Shown here: piece by piece, positions 1-8,888 of the stretch | Layout of the letters: every line of letters begins with the position of its first letter | Position numbering within the stretch: position 1 is the stretch's first letter | From: Saussurea involucrata | Taxonomy: Eukaryota; Streptophyta; Magnoliopsida; Asterales; Asteraceae | Length of the DNA: 64,000 nt | NCBI GenBank assembly: GCA_033807775.1 | Contig: CM066318.1 | Location: 87,996,879-88,060,878 of the forward strand | Direction: 5' to 3' | Notes under the pieces: generated by a model | What the model saw: only the letters and a program-made list of their open reading frames with translations | Database searches by the model: none | What the model was told of the DNA's origin: nothing | Made by a program: the position numbers and the translations under genes

Positions 1-850
1 TATTTAACTGACAATGGTGTAATTGTTTATTAATGCTTATAAACTCTTTTAGTTGATAATTGTGGTGTGGTGTTGGTAGCAAGAGGGATCTCACTAGACC
101 TCGTGGTCTAACCCTCGCTTTTCAAAACTAAAACCTTTTCAGGTAAGCAGGTAACCGAGAGCTCGTTTAGAGGGAATGGCAAGACGTGAGTTGGAGTTTG
201 CGTATAGAAGGATTAGAAGACTTTCCCTTTTTATTTTTATTTTGGTAGTTATGTTCTCAGCTGTAGTTAGGGTTATTTCCACAAACCCAGTTTTGTAACC
301 TTGATAGTTGTTGGGCCATTATGGCGTTTTGAATTAAAGAGGTAGCTTTTGGCATGCTTGGTTGGTGTGGGTTGTTACATGTTCATGTTACAAATTACTT
401 GTATGCACAAATGCATACTGTCTACATGAAAGGCTACCAGAGTGTTCCTTAGTTTTCCAATTTTTTGAGGTTCTCTACATATGGGGGTGGTTTATTTTGC
501 AACCCAGTAAAATGTTACAACCCCGTGCAACCCTTATCTAAACCATTCTTTTAGCCCATTCATTATGTAGACAATGGATTGATTACTAAATTGCATCAAT
601 GATTAATGGTTTCATGCAATAATCTTACCTACAATGCATAGTATTGCATTAAATGCCATGGAATGCATGTTGTTTCATGAAAGTACCACTTTCATCCAAT
701 ACATCACACGAATCGTTATGTACATTGACATATTTTGCATAAATTCAACGAAATTCGACAAAATCAGATAAATTCATTTAGAGAATCAATGAGAATCCAA
801 ATGCAATGGACGGTTTAGATGAAGGTTGCATGAGTTGTAACTTTTTACTG
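1..850. other. Intergenic AT-rich DNA, no gene seen
   Basis: No coding region, RNA gene or complete transposon is recognisable. A short stretch near 410-480 resembles an eroded end of the repeat family described at 961-1136 (shared words such as ctaccagagtgttcctt). Confidence 0.6.
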
Positions 851-869
851 GGTTGCAAAATAACATGGC

Positions 870-879
<10 letters not shown>

Positions 880-944
<65 letters not shown>
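880..944. repeat. Compound (CT)n(TA)n(GA)n microsatellite
   Basis: A run of CT dinucleotides passes into TA and then GA dinucleotides, followed by a G-rich stretch. It forms the left border of the short repeat at 961-1136, which has another TA run on its other side (1136-1160). Confidence 0.95.
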
Positions 945-945
<1 letters not shown>

Positions 946-960
946 GGGGGGGAGGAGGGA

Positions 961-1136
961 GGGAGGTTCAGGGAAAACCTAAAAAACGGAAAACTGAAGA
1001 ACACCCTGGTGGCCCTTCATTTGGACGGTATGCACTTGTACGTACAAGGAATTTGTAACATGCACACGTGCATAAAAACCAAAAAAACAACATTTCAGTT
1101 TTCCGTTTTTTTTAGTTTTCCCCTGAACCTGACCCT
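961..1136. mobile_element. Short inverted-repeat element, family A copy 1, between TA microsatellites
   Basis: Inverted ends read aggttcagggaaaacc on the left and ttttcccctgaacct on the right. The interior has paired words (cggaaaactgaa / ttcagttttccg). A second copy lies at 21431-21740 in a CNNM intron. Both copies adjoin TA-rich DNA, as known for Micron-type elements of rice; placing it in that class is inference. Confidence 0.6.
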
Positions 1137-1164
1137 ATATATATATATATATATATATATAAAA

Positions 1165-1393
1165 GGTTGGGTTCTGGTGGGAAGTTGAGGTTAACGTGAG
1201 AAGTATTTGTCGACCGTTGGATGAGAAATGGACGCACATTGGTATGACATGCACCAAGATAAGATGCACCGAGATGCATCGGATCAATTCCCTTCTAAGG
1301 CGCAATTCACGGAAAGGTATTTTGATTAAAAGTGATCAATGGTTCATATTAACTTCTCACGTTTCTACCTCAACTTCTCACACGATCCTTCAC

Positions 1394-1430
<37 letters not shown>
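1165..1430. mobile_element. Short inverted-repeat element, family B copy 1, with TA/GA microsatellite at its right edge
   Basis: It starts with gggttctggtgggaagttga and ends with a degenerate inverse (acctcaacttctcac) near 1380, followed by (TA)n(GA)n. Related copies lie at 33440-33655 and 54532-54745. The conserved core includes gatcaattcccttctaag, a cgcaattca word and gtgatcaatgg. It has no coding capacity. Confidence 0.55.
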
Positions 1431-1431
<1 letters not shown>

Positions 1432-1435
1432 GAGA

Positions 1436-1641
1436 GATCAAATGCAAATCACTCTACTTTTACAAACCGTGCAAACCGTCGATTTCATTGGTTAAGTTAA
1501 TGAAATTGGTTCATGAAGTTGTTAAATTTGATGAAATTGTGTCGTATAATTCTTTTCTTGATAAAATTGTTTCATATACTTGTGTTTTTATGTAGTTTCA
1601 TGCATTTTTCTCAATTATGATGAATTTGTTTCATGCATTTT
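1436..1641. other. Spacer without recognisable feature
   Basis: AT-rich sequence with several repeats of the word ttcatg/gaaattg. No gene seen. Confidence 0.5.
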
Positions 1642-2119
1642 TGTAATAGCCTAGTTTCTTTGAAAAAAAATCAACGAATAAAGTCAGTGGGTGCGGTGTG
1701 AAAAGTGAAAGCTGGAGAGCCTTGGTGTAAAAAGTGGAAATAAGTTAAAACCCCAAATTCCCCATTTCTCTTCTTCAGTATTGTGCGGCTAGTATGTGTG
1801 ATTGTGTGTGAAGAACTTTGCAACCTTGAGGGAAGAACATAAAATTGGAAGCTGCGAGTGAATCTTCATCTGCATCAAGGTAATCTCTCAATTCTCTAAT
1901 CTCTTTTTAGCTTTGGGGATGTTGGTTTGATTTTGGGGAGTCACTGTTGATCGACAACCCTCATGGTTGAGGGTGTGAGGGATTGATTGATTTGGATATT
2001 AATCAGTGTGGAAGAGGATCAAGGGTTGTTAGTTTAATCTTTTAAAGGTCCAAATCCATGTTGAGAAGGACCGAGTTGGGATTAGAGAGGCGTGGCAATG
2101 AGTTTCGTCGTAGCAACGT

Positions 2120-2320
2120 GTGTATCCGGAAAATCGCCACTGTCCGGACAAGTTTCCGAATCAGGTGTATCCGGATAGGCTGTAGAGGGTTTCCGGGAGA
2201 GGGTTTCCAGATGAGGTTTCAATTAGTGTCCGGATGTAGGTTGTCTTGGGAAGTTGTTATCCGGAAAGTATCCGGACGTGTTCTGTCCGAAGAGTGAAGT
2301 ATCTGGACGGGTGTATCCGG
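2120..2320 (+). repeat. Cluster of TCCGGA palindromes in LTR copy 1
   Basis: The hexamer TCCGGA and close variants recur many times in about 200 bases. The same cluster is present, more densely, in the sister LTR at 3915-4190. Confidence 0.8.
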
Positions 2321-3289
2321 ACGTGCTTTGGTGAAGTTGATTTTATCTCATATATGCTTAGACGATTGCTGGATGCAGTGAGAAGTTGAATGTGTGTCTT
2401 CAGGATGGGTTCAGCTTGGATTGGTGAATGCTTTAGATGATGGATAGTGAAGGTTCCTATATTAACTATGCATAAGTGTGGGGTGATGTCGTGGCAGGAG
2501 CGTAAGGAATGGTTAGTATTGATGAGTTGCAATCAATATGATTCGGGAAAGAAAGTACTACATGCGTTAGACGTATGTCGTGTTGGGGGAAGTGAGTAGA
2601 GAATTGTGTGTTATCTGATGAAGAAGCTTATAACTGTAAGTTTGTAGTGATATTCAAGGTTGACCTGGTGTTAAGTTGGCGAATCGAGTGTTCGGTAATT
2701 TAATAAGAGATTCATGTTGTTGTGACAATGACTTCGGTAAAGCTTGTGCTTTTAAGGGAGTGAAGTTGTGTGTGGAACCATAAATGTGACGCGTTTAAAA
2801 AAAACCGGGGGTTCAGGTGTTTGGGCAAGGTAGTCGGTACCTGGTCTAGATGATCGGAAAGGTTGCACGTATTATACGAAGTATCCCGACATATGAAAGT
2901 TGTGGTTAACCGAGGAGCGGTGCCGAAGGATTTGGCACGACTGTGTTTTCGATCAGAATGGTTTAGGCAACCGGGTGGGGATGTGGACAGCTTGTTACGG
3001 AAGACGTTCCCATAGTTTGGGGTGGTGTGTTTAGGAGAAAAGCGGAGTGGGCCACGGTTTGGGCCCGTCGAAGTTATGGAAAGAGTTGGAGGTAGTGTAT
3101 GATCCGGAGGTGCTCGATAAGTTTATGGATCATTCATGTTGTGTTCACGCCTCTATTTTTTAAGGCAGTGGTTGGAGGTTGGTGTGACGATACCTTGGCA
3201 AAGGGAGCAAGCGAATAAGAAGCTAACCTTTGTCATAGGGTCAGTGATGATCATTGACCGAAGAGTCAAGAAGCCGAGGACCGAGGATA

Positions 3290-3400
3290 TTGCTTTGGTG
3301 AGGGTCCAGTAGTGCTACCATTAGGACCATGAGGTAACTTGGGAAGTAGAAGCGGAGATGAGGTCCCAATACCCCCTAGTTGTTTGGATATAGAATTCCG
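3290..3400 (+). pseudogene. Gypsy pol C-terminal remnant
   Basis: One frame reads DHEVTWEVEAEMRSQYP with a nearby stop. This matches the conserved end of Tekay-class gypsy polyproteins, where a HEATWE-type motif is followed by an acidic stretch and RYPHLF. The stop before the motif and the lack of upstream pol domains show it is dead. It lies directly upstream of the polypurine tract and second LTR, the expected order. Confidence 0.65.
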
Positions 3401-3914
3401 GATACGAAATTCTTTTGAGGGGGGGATGTTGTAATAACCGGGTTTCTTTGAAAAAAATCAATTAATAAAGTCAGTGGATGCGGTGTGAAAAGTGAAAGCT
3501 GGAGGGCCTTGGTGTAAAAAGCGGAAATAGGTTAAAACCCCAAATTCCACATTTCTCTTCTTCAGTATTGTGCGGCTAGTGTGTGTGATTGTGTGTGAAG
3601 AACTTTGCAACCTTGAGGGAAGAACGTAAAATTGGAAGCTACGAGGTGTGAATCTTCATCTGCATCAAGGTAATCTCTCAATTCTCTAATCTCTTTTCAA
3701 CTTTGGGGATGTTGGTTTGATTTTGGGGAGTCACTGTTGATCGACAACCCTCATGGTTGAGGGTGTGAGGGATTGATTGATTTAGATATTAATCAGTGTG
3801 GAAGAGGATCAAGGGTTGTTAGTTTAATCTTTTAAAGGTCCAAATCCATGTTGAGAAGGACCGAGTTGGGATTAGAGAGGTGTGGCAATGAGTTTCGTCG
3901 TAGCAGCGTGTGTA

Positions 3915-4190
3915 TCCGGAAAATCGCCACTGTCCGGACAAGTTTCCGAATCAGGTGTATCCGGATAGGCTGTAGAGGGTTTCCGAGAAAGAGTTCCCGG
4001 GAGAGGGTTTCCGGATGAGGTTTCAATTAGTGCTCGGATGTGGGTTGTCCGGGAAGTTGTTATCCGAAAAGTATCCGGACATGTTCTTTCCGGAGAGTGG
4101 AGTATCCGGACGGGGTGTATCCGGACGTGGTTTGGTGAAGCATCCAGATAGTGTGTCCGGAAAGTTTGGTCCGGATGGTGTGATCCGGAT
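3915..4190 (+). repeat. Cluster of TCCGGA palindromes in LTR copy 2
   Basis: More than ten TCCGGA or near-TCCGGA words occur in less than 300 bases. Conservation in both LTR copies shows that the cluster predates the insertion. Confidence 0.8.
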
Positions 4191-4410
4191 ACCTTGAGTT
4201 GTCAGCATTGTTTTCCTTTTTTCCATCACGTTCCATCAACCTAAGTTTAAGGATCGACTAGAGGGTCGAGTGAGGGTCGACTTTAGGTGAATGGGGAGTT
4301 ATTTGATACTTTATGCAATTGTAACACCCCCCTTACCACGACACAATATTGTCCGCTTTGCCCCACTGGCTCACGGCTTTGTTCTTGGCGACCTGGCGAG
4401 GACTTCGCAA

Positions 4411-4475
4411 GGACTTCCCAGGAGGTCACCCATCCTGGTACTACTCCCACCCAAGCACGCTTAACCACAGAGTTC
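4411..4475 (-). repeat. 5S rRNA-derived segment in Cassandra LTR (left copy)
   Basis: The minus strand reads the 5S internal control region: gttaagcgtgcttggg, then gtagtaccaggatgggtga, then cctcctgggaagtcc. These correspond to the A-box/intermediate element and C-box of plant 5S rRNA genes. It is not a functional 5S gene, because the 5' half of 5S is missing and LTR sequence flanks it. Confidence 0.92.
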
Positions 4476-4771
4476 CCAAGGAACCCGCATGCTTGTGGCC
4501 CCAAAACGCGTTGTGTCTGGTAAGGCCAAGGTTTACTAATACACCCAGCATCTCTCCTGTCCACGACCGATGTGGGATATGCCTAAGGTGTTACACACAC
4601 CCCCCCCCCTCAGGGACTCATCGTCCTCGATGAGGTTTGCCCCACATCTCGAACGGCACAGGAGTGGCTCTGATACCATTTGTAACACCCCCCTTACCAC
4701 GACACAATATTGTCCGCTTTGCCCCACTGGCTCACGGCTTTGTTCTTGGCGACCTGGCGAGGACTTCGCAA

Positions 4772-4836
4772 GGACTTCCCAGGAGGTCACCCATCCTGGT
4801 ACTACTCCCACCCAAGCACGCTTAACCACAGAGTTC
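4772..4836 (-). repeat. 5S rRNA-derived segment in Cassandra LTR (right copy)
   Basis: Identical to the segment at 4411-4475 and carried by the partner LTR. It retains the pol III internal promoter words of 5S rRNA. Confidence 0.92.
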
Positions 4837-4972
4837 CCAAGGAACCCGCATGCTTGTGGCCCCAAAACGCGTTGTGTCTGGTAAGGCCAAGGTTTACTAA
4901 TATACCCAGCATCTCTCCTGTCCACGACCGATGTGGGATATGCCTAAGGTGTTACACACAAGGGGGGTGGAT

Positions 4973-5341
4973 TGTAAGATCCCACATTGGTTGGGGAGGG
5001 GAACAAAGGTTGCCTTATAATAGGAACTTGATACCTCCCCTATCAGACGCGTTTTAAAACCGTGAGTCCAGGTGTGTGGACAAAGCGGACAATATCTGGT
5101 ACGGTTGGCCTGGGATGTTAAAGATGGTATCAGAGCCGGGAACCGAACCGGTGTGCCAACGAGGACGTTGGGCTCCCAAGGGGGGGTGGATTGTAAGATC
5201 CCACATTGGTTGGGGAGGGGAACAAAGGTTGCCTTATAATAGGAACTTGATACCTCCCCTATCAGACGCGTTTTAAAACCGTGAGTCCAGGTGTGTGGAC
5301 AAAGCGGACAATATCTGGTACGGTTGGCCTGGGATGTTACA
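4973..5341 (+). mobile_element. Second, very small TRIM element (369 bp) with 150-bp LTRs
   Basis: Two 150-bp repeats (4973-5122 and 5192-5341) start TGTAAGATCCC and end GGGATGTTACA (left copy GGGATGTTAAA), and are otherwise identical. The first is followed by TGGTATCAGAGCC at 5125-5137, an initiator-Met primer-binding site, and the second is preceded by the polypurine tract aagggggggtgga. The interior is only about 69 bases. A matching polypurine tract also precedes the first LTR (4961-4971), so the left side retains part of another unit. It shares caaagcggacaatat with the Cassandra LTR end. Confidence 0.88.
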
Positions 5342-5613
5342 GCAATGTGTGCAGTTAGGTGCTCGATTTGAGGGCTTGTAGCTCGAGCGAGGAAGAGCAT
5401 AGCGTGGAAGCCATGTAACATCCCGATTTTTAGAACTTTTAAGATAAATATGAAAAATTGGATTTTGGATTAAATCCTACATTTTATAGTCTTGTTGGAT
5501 GGAGAATTCAAATACGAGTCCAACGGGCCTTTCCGAAGCGAAAACGGAGCTAAAACGAAAAAGTTATGGCCAAAACAATTTTCGATACAATCTCGGCTAA
5601 AGTGACCAGGGAA

Positions 5614-5760
5614 AGTGACACTTGTGTCACTCTCGTGTGTCACTCTCGCCGGTTTTGTACCGAGAGCCATTTGACCACAGCGAGAGTGCCCAGCGAAAGT
5701 GACACTTGTGTCACTCTCGCACGTCACTTTAGCCGTCGGGTACCTGGAGCATAAATACGG
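5614..5760 (+). promoter_or_regulatory. Putative LTR promoter: paired palindromes upstream of a TATA-like box
   Basis: AGTGACAC-TT-GTGTCACT occurs at 5614-5631 and again at 5698-5715, each able to form an 8-bp stem. About 35 bases downstream lies cataaatac (5750-5758), a TATA-like word. The sister LTR keeps the first palindrome intact and has one mismatch in the second. A promoter role is inferred from position only. Confidence 0.4.
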
Positions 5761-6994
5761 GATTTTTAGCCCTAAAATTCATTTCCTCATATCTCACTCA
5801 TTTTACCTCCGTTTTTGGCAATTCAAAGTGCCATGGTTTCTATTTTTAGAGCTTTTCAAGGATAAAGTGTTAGTTTTGAAGTTCATTGGAAGATTCAAGG
5901 GTGTTTGGTGGTGGTAAGTCTCTCATTTCTCATTCTCAAATCTCTTCTCTTCTCTCCAAATCGTTTCCCCTCTTTCCCTCACAAACCCTAACTGATTTTG
6001 GGGCTTTTTCATGGAGATTAATGTGTTCCTTCTCCATTTTATGCTAGTGGTTTCATTTATTGATGCAAGAGCAAGTTTCATCCACAACACTAGAGATTTT
6101 TGGGGTTTTCTAGGTTTCATCAAAACCTAAGTGGTAAGTTCATTTCCTCCATTTACAAGCTTCATTCTGAGTTATAAATGTTCCATTTATGATCCCCTAG
6201 TGTTTTGTTCCTCCATTTTCGGTTTGGATGATTTTGAGAAAAGTTAGGACAAATTGGGGTTTTCGGTATAAATGGAGGTTTTGATGGTTGATGTTTGGGG
6301 AACAATTCTAAATGGTTAAATGTGGTTATTTATGGTTGGAAACTTATGGATCTAATTTTTGGAAGTTTTGGCTTGAGGATTCAAGTTTCTTCAAAGGAGC
6401 TTACGTTTGAGGAAAATCTAGATTTAGCCTAAATCTAGCAAGGTGAGTTCAAGTTGATTTATGAAAACTTTGTACATGCCAAAAATGTTACTTTTCAAGT
6501 ATTTGTATGTTTTACTTAAAATTATTAATTGTTGGGTTATTTGATAAGTTTGACCCTTTTGAAGTGTTTAACTTTATAAAGTTTGTAAAACACTCATATT
6601 TGGGATTTTTGGATTTTTGGATGTGTGGAAATCATAAATATGTCCTTAAATGATTTATTGCTCAATGAAGCTTATTCAATGGTTTAATCATGTTGATATA
6701 ATTGATTTTATAAACCATTTGGGAAAATGCACATTTTAGTGTCATGAGTCATTTTGATAATTATAAGAGTATGAGTCCATTTTAGGAAACCCATTTGTAT
6801 TAATCCGTGACGAGTTTTGGGTTAATGGCGATTTTGTGGTATATGTTTACCTAAACAATGTTTAAATGCATTTCATATTTTGAGGATCGTTATTTATGGG
6901 TCTAATGGATTTTGAGCATTTCGCTCGGTTTTGGCTTTAAGGAAGTCTTGGGGACATTTTGTCCGGTTTTGATGGCTCAATGTGGAGTCTTATT

Positions 6995-7697
6995 TAGGGC
7001 TGTAAACGAACCGGATGTTCAGCGAATCGTTCGTGAACTGTTCGGCGGGAAGTTCGTTTATGTTCGTTTATTTAATAAATGAACGAACATGAACACGTTT
7101 TTTTGTTCGTTTAGTTAAATGAACGAACATGAATAATGGTCTCGTTCGTTCATTTATGTTCGTGAACGTTCGTTCATTTATGTTCGTTAATGTTCGTTCG
7201 TTTACGTTCGTTTATGTTCGTTTATGTTCATTTATGTTCGTTCATTTACGTTCGTTTATGTTCGTTCGTTTATGTTCGTTTATGTTCGTTTATGCTTGTT
7301 TATATATAAACATGTTTATATAATATGAAATTAATGTGTAAAATCATCAAGTAAATTGATCTTTTAGAATTTATTTTTCATACCTCCCAAGTTAACACGG
7401 TTTTTGATTTTGTTAAGGTATTTTTTACGAACGAAATGATGAGTATGGTGGTTGTTTTTTGTTCATTTGGGTTCGTTCGTTTATGTTCATTTAAGTTCGT
7501 TCGTTTACGTTCGTTTACGTTCGTTTATCTCTTAATGAACGAACATAAACGAACACGAACAAACAAAAATTCTTAACGAACGAACATGAACACAAAAAAT
7601 CTCGTTCGTTTACCGTTCGTTCGTTTGTTCGGTTAAGTTAAACGAACGAACATGAACAAGCCTCCGTTCGTGTTCGTTCGGTTCGTTTACAGCCCTA
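6995..7697. mobile_element. hAT-type MITE inserted in the LTR, 8-bp target duplication
   Basis: The ends are inverted repeats, TAGGGCTGTAAACGAACCG on the left and its complement on the right. The 8-bp duplication GTCTTATT flanks it (6987-6994 and 7698-7705). The sister LTR has a single GTCTTATT at 12916-12923, an intact empty site. An 8-bp duplication with TAGGG-type ends fits the hAT superfamily. The interior is mostly decamer-like repeats of gttcgtttat and their inverse, so the element can fold back on itself; it codes for nothing. Confidence 0.93.
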
Positions 7698-8888
7698 GTC
7701 TTATTTATGGGTTGCATATTATTGCACGTTAGTGATATTTACATGCTCGGGTGCTTTAGTCATTTCGGGATGGGCATGTTATTGTAGACTGTGTTGCATT
7801 GGATCCATAGGCATGTAAGTCAGTCTTTGTTGGATGGTCTATTTCTTTGTGCACAAGGAATGGACTATTGGAACGCATGGTTTTATGCGTTAGGCCGTTG
7901 GGGCCACTAGCGAGTAGGCAATGGGGGACATTGAAGTCCTTGAGGTGTAACTCGTCTAGACTGGATATGCAATGTGGTCCCATAAGTCCTTGAGGTGTAA
8001 CTCGACGGAGTAGGCAATAAAGGCATGGGGAAAAGGTTTGAGGTTGTGATGTCTTTATGGCATGGGAACTAGGACCGGGACTTGAGGTGTAATCCAGTAA
8101 CATCATAAGTGATCTAAGTTTGTGTGCCCGTCACTTTCGATGGAATCGGGTCTCCCCCGTCACCGAAAGGTGTGGTTTTTGGGTATAAGCTTTTATCCAT
8201 ATTTTCGGTGACGCATTTTATTTATATGAAATGTTTACATGGTTTATTGGCGGAGTTCTACGCCTCGTCCTTATTGGATGTTTTGAATATTGGAGTTTTA
8301 TTCACGTTTATAATTACTTGGGATATTTAACGTCAAAGCACGTTTTGAGTGAGTTGGGATTGGAATTCATTTTTGAAAACACTCTATACATTTTGGGAAC
8401 TTTTCTCATAGATTTTGTGTGCGTTGGAAAATGAGTCGTTTTCATTCTTTCATAAACCCTTTTTGGAAATCATGATTTATGTCACAAACTTTGATTCAAC
8501 GAATTATATAAATCATGCTATAAACTCTTGAACTCACTAGGCGTTAGCCTAACCTTTTTATTTGTCGGCATGTGCAACAGTTTCAGGTTGGGAGTAGTTC
8601 TAGTGACACTGCGAAAGGTCGAGTGCTAGTAGTGTGCTCGAGAGGTGAATTGCTTAAGGGAAGTCTTTAGCGTTAATAATTGGGAATAGCATTTTGTACC
8701 TGAGTTAAGTAACACCCGTGGTGAACTTAGCCTTCGTATTGAGTTTTGAGTTATATATTGTTTGAGGATAATCATAGATTTTAAATTAAGGTATTTCCCG
8801 TTTTGGATTGTAGGGAGAAATCCTATTATTTTGAATGTATTATCGAAAATTTTATTTAGTTGCTCTTTCCCAATTCGAGGGTGTTACA

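Larger units (their letters stand above)
1642..4200 (+). mobile_element. Decayed Ty3/gypsy retrotransposon with two LTR segments
   Basis: The stretch 1642-2339 recurs at 3430-4140 with high identity; both copies begin TGTAATA, as LTRs do. Just before the second copy, the sequence gatacgaaattcttttgagg plus a G-rich tract gives the polypurine-tract junction typical of chromovirus/Tekay-type gypsy elements. Between the copies lies a non-coding interior with a broken pol end at 3290-3400. No primer-binding site remains after the first LTR, and the first LTR diverges abruptly after 2339, so the element is truncated and old. Confidence 0.75.
4320..4956 (-). mobile_element. Cassandra TRIM retrotransposon, complete, LTRs nearly identical
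   Basis: Two 276-bp direct repeats (4320-4595 and 4681-4956) begin TGTAACACC and end GTGTTACA, and differ at about one base (position 4543 versus its partner). On the minus strand the interior begins with TGGTATCAGAGCC (4666-4678), complementary to the 3' end of initiator methionine tRNA, and ends in a G-rich polypurine tract. Each LTR carries 5S rRNA sequence. This combination defines Cassandra, a non-autonomous terminal-repeat retrotransposon in miniature known across vascular plants. There is no coding capacity. Near-identity of the LTRs implies recent insertion. Confidence 0.93.
4315..5346. mobile_element. Composite of Cassandra and a second TRIM within one GCAAT target duplication
   Basis: GCAAT occurs at 4315-4319, immediately before the outer end of the Cassandra LTR, and again at 5342-5346, immediately after the outer end of the second TRIM LTR. 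Neither element has a matching duplication of its own: Cassandra would need GCAAT and CACAA to match, the second TRIM TGGAT and GCAAT. Cassandra lies on the minus strand and the second TRIM on the plus strand, so they meet head to head at 4957-4972. There caca, as next to the other Cassandra LTR, runs into the polypurine tract of the second TRIM. Confidence 0.75.
5414..8888 (+). repeat. 5' LTR of the LARD element, with a hAT MITE inside
   Basis: It aligns with 11342-14091 except for the 703-bp insertion at 6995-7697 and its duplicated 8 bases. The terminal words are TGTAACATCC and GGGTGTTACA. It contains no protein gene; short frames such as 8124-8434 recur in the sister LTR but look like no known protein. 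Confidence 0.9.

Noticed and set aside
853..1495. Two frames of about 100 residues
   Set aside because: They run through TA/GA microsatellites and short repeats and show only dipeptide repeats.
4411..4836. Functional 5S rRNA genes
   Set aside because: Only the 3' part of 5S is present, on both LTRs of a TRIM with primer site and polypurine tract, so it is retrotransposon sequence.
4283..5057. Overlapping frames of 78-129 residues on both strands
   Set aside because: They lie in the Cassandra LTRs and repeat with them; the sequence is 5S rRNA-derived and non-coding.
5125..5137. tRNA gene near TGGTATCAGAGCC
   Set aside because: It is the primer-binding site complementary to the 3' end of initiator Met tRNA; no cloverleaf follows. 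The same applies at 4666 and 8892.
7129..7323. Frame with repeated FMFVNVRS-like peptides
   Set aside because: It translates the gttcgtttat minisatellite of the hAT MITE.
8124..8434. Two overlapping frames conserved again at 13341-13651
   Set aside because: Conservation reflects LTR duplication; both are simply part of the LTR and resemble no known protein.
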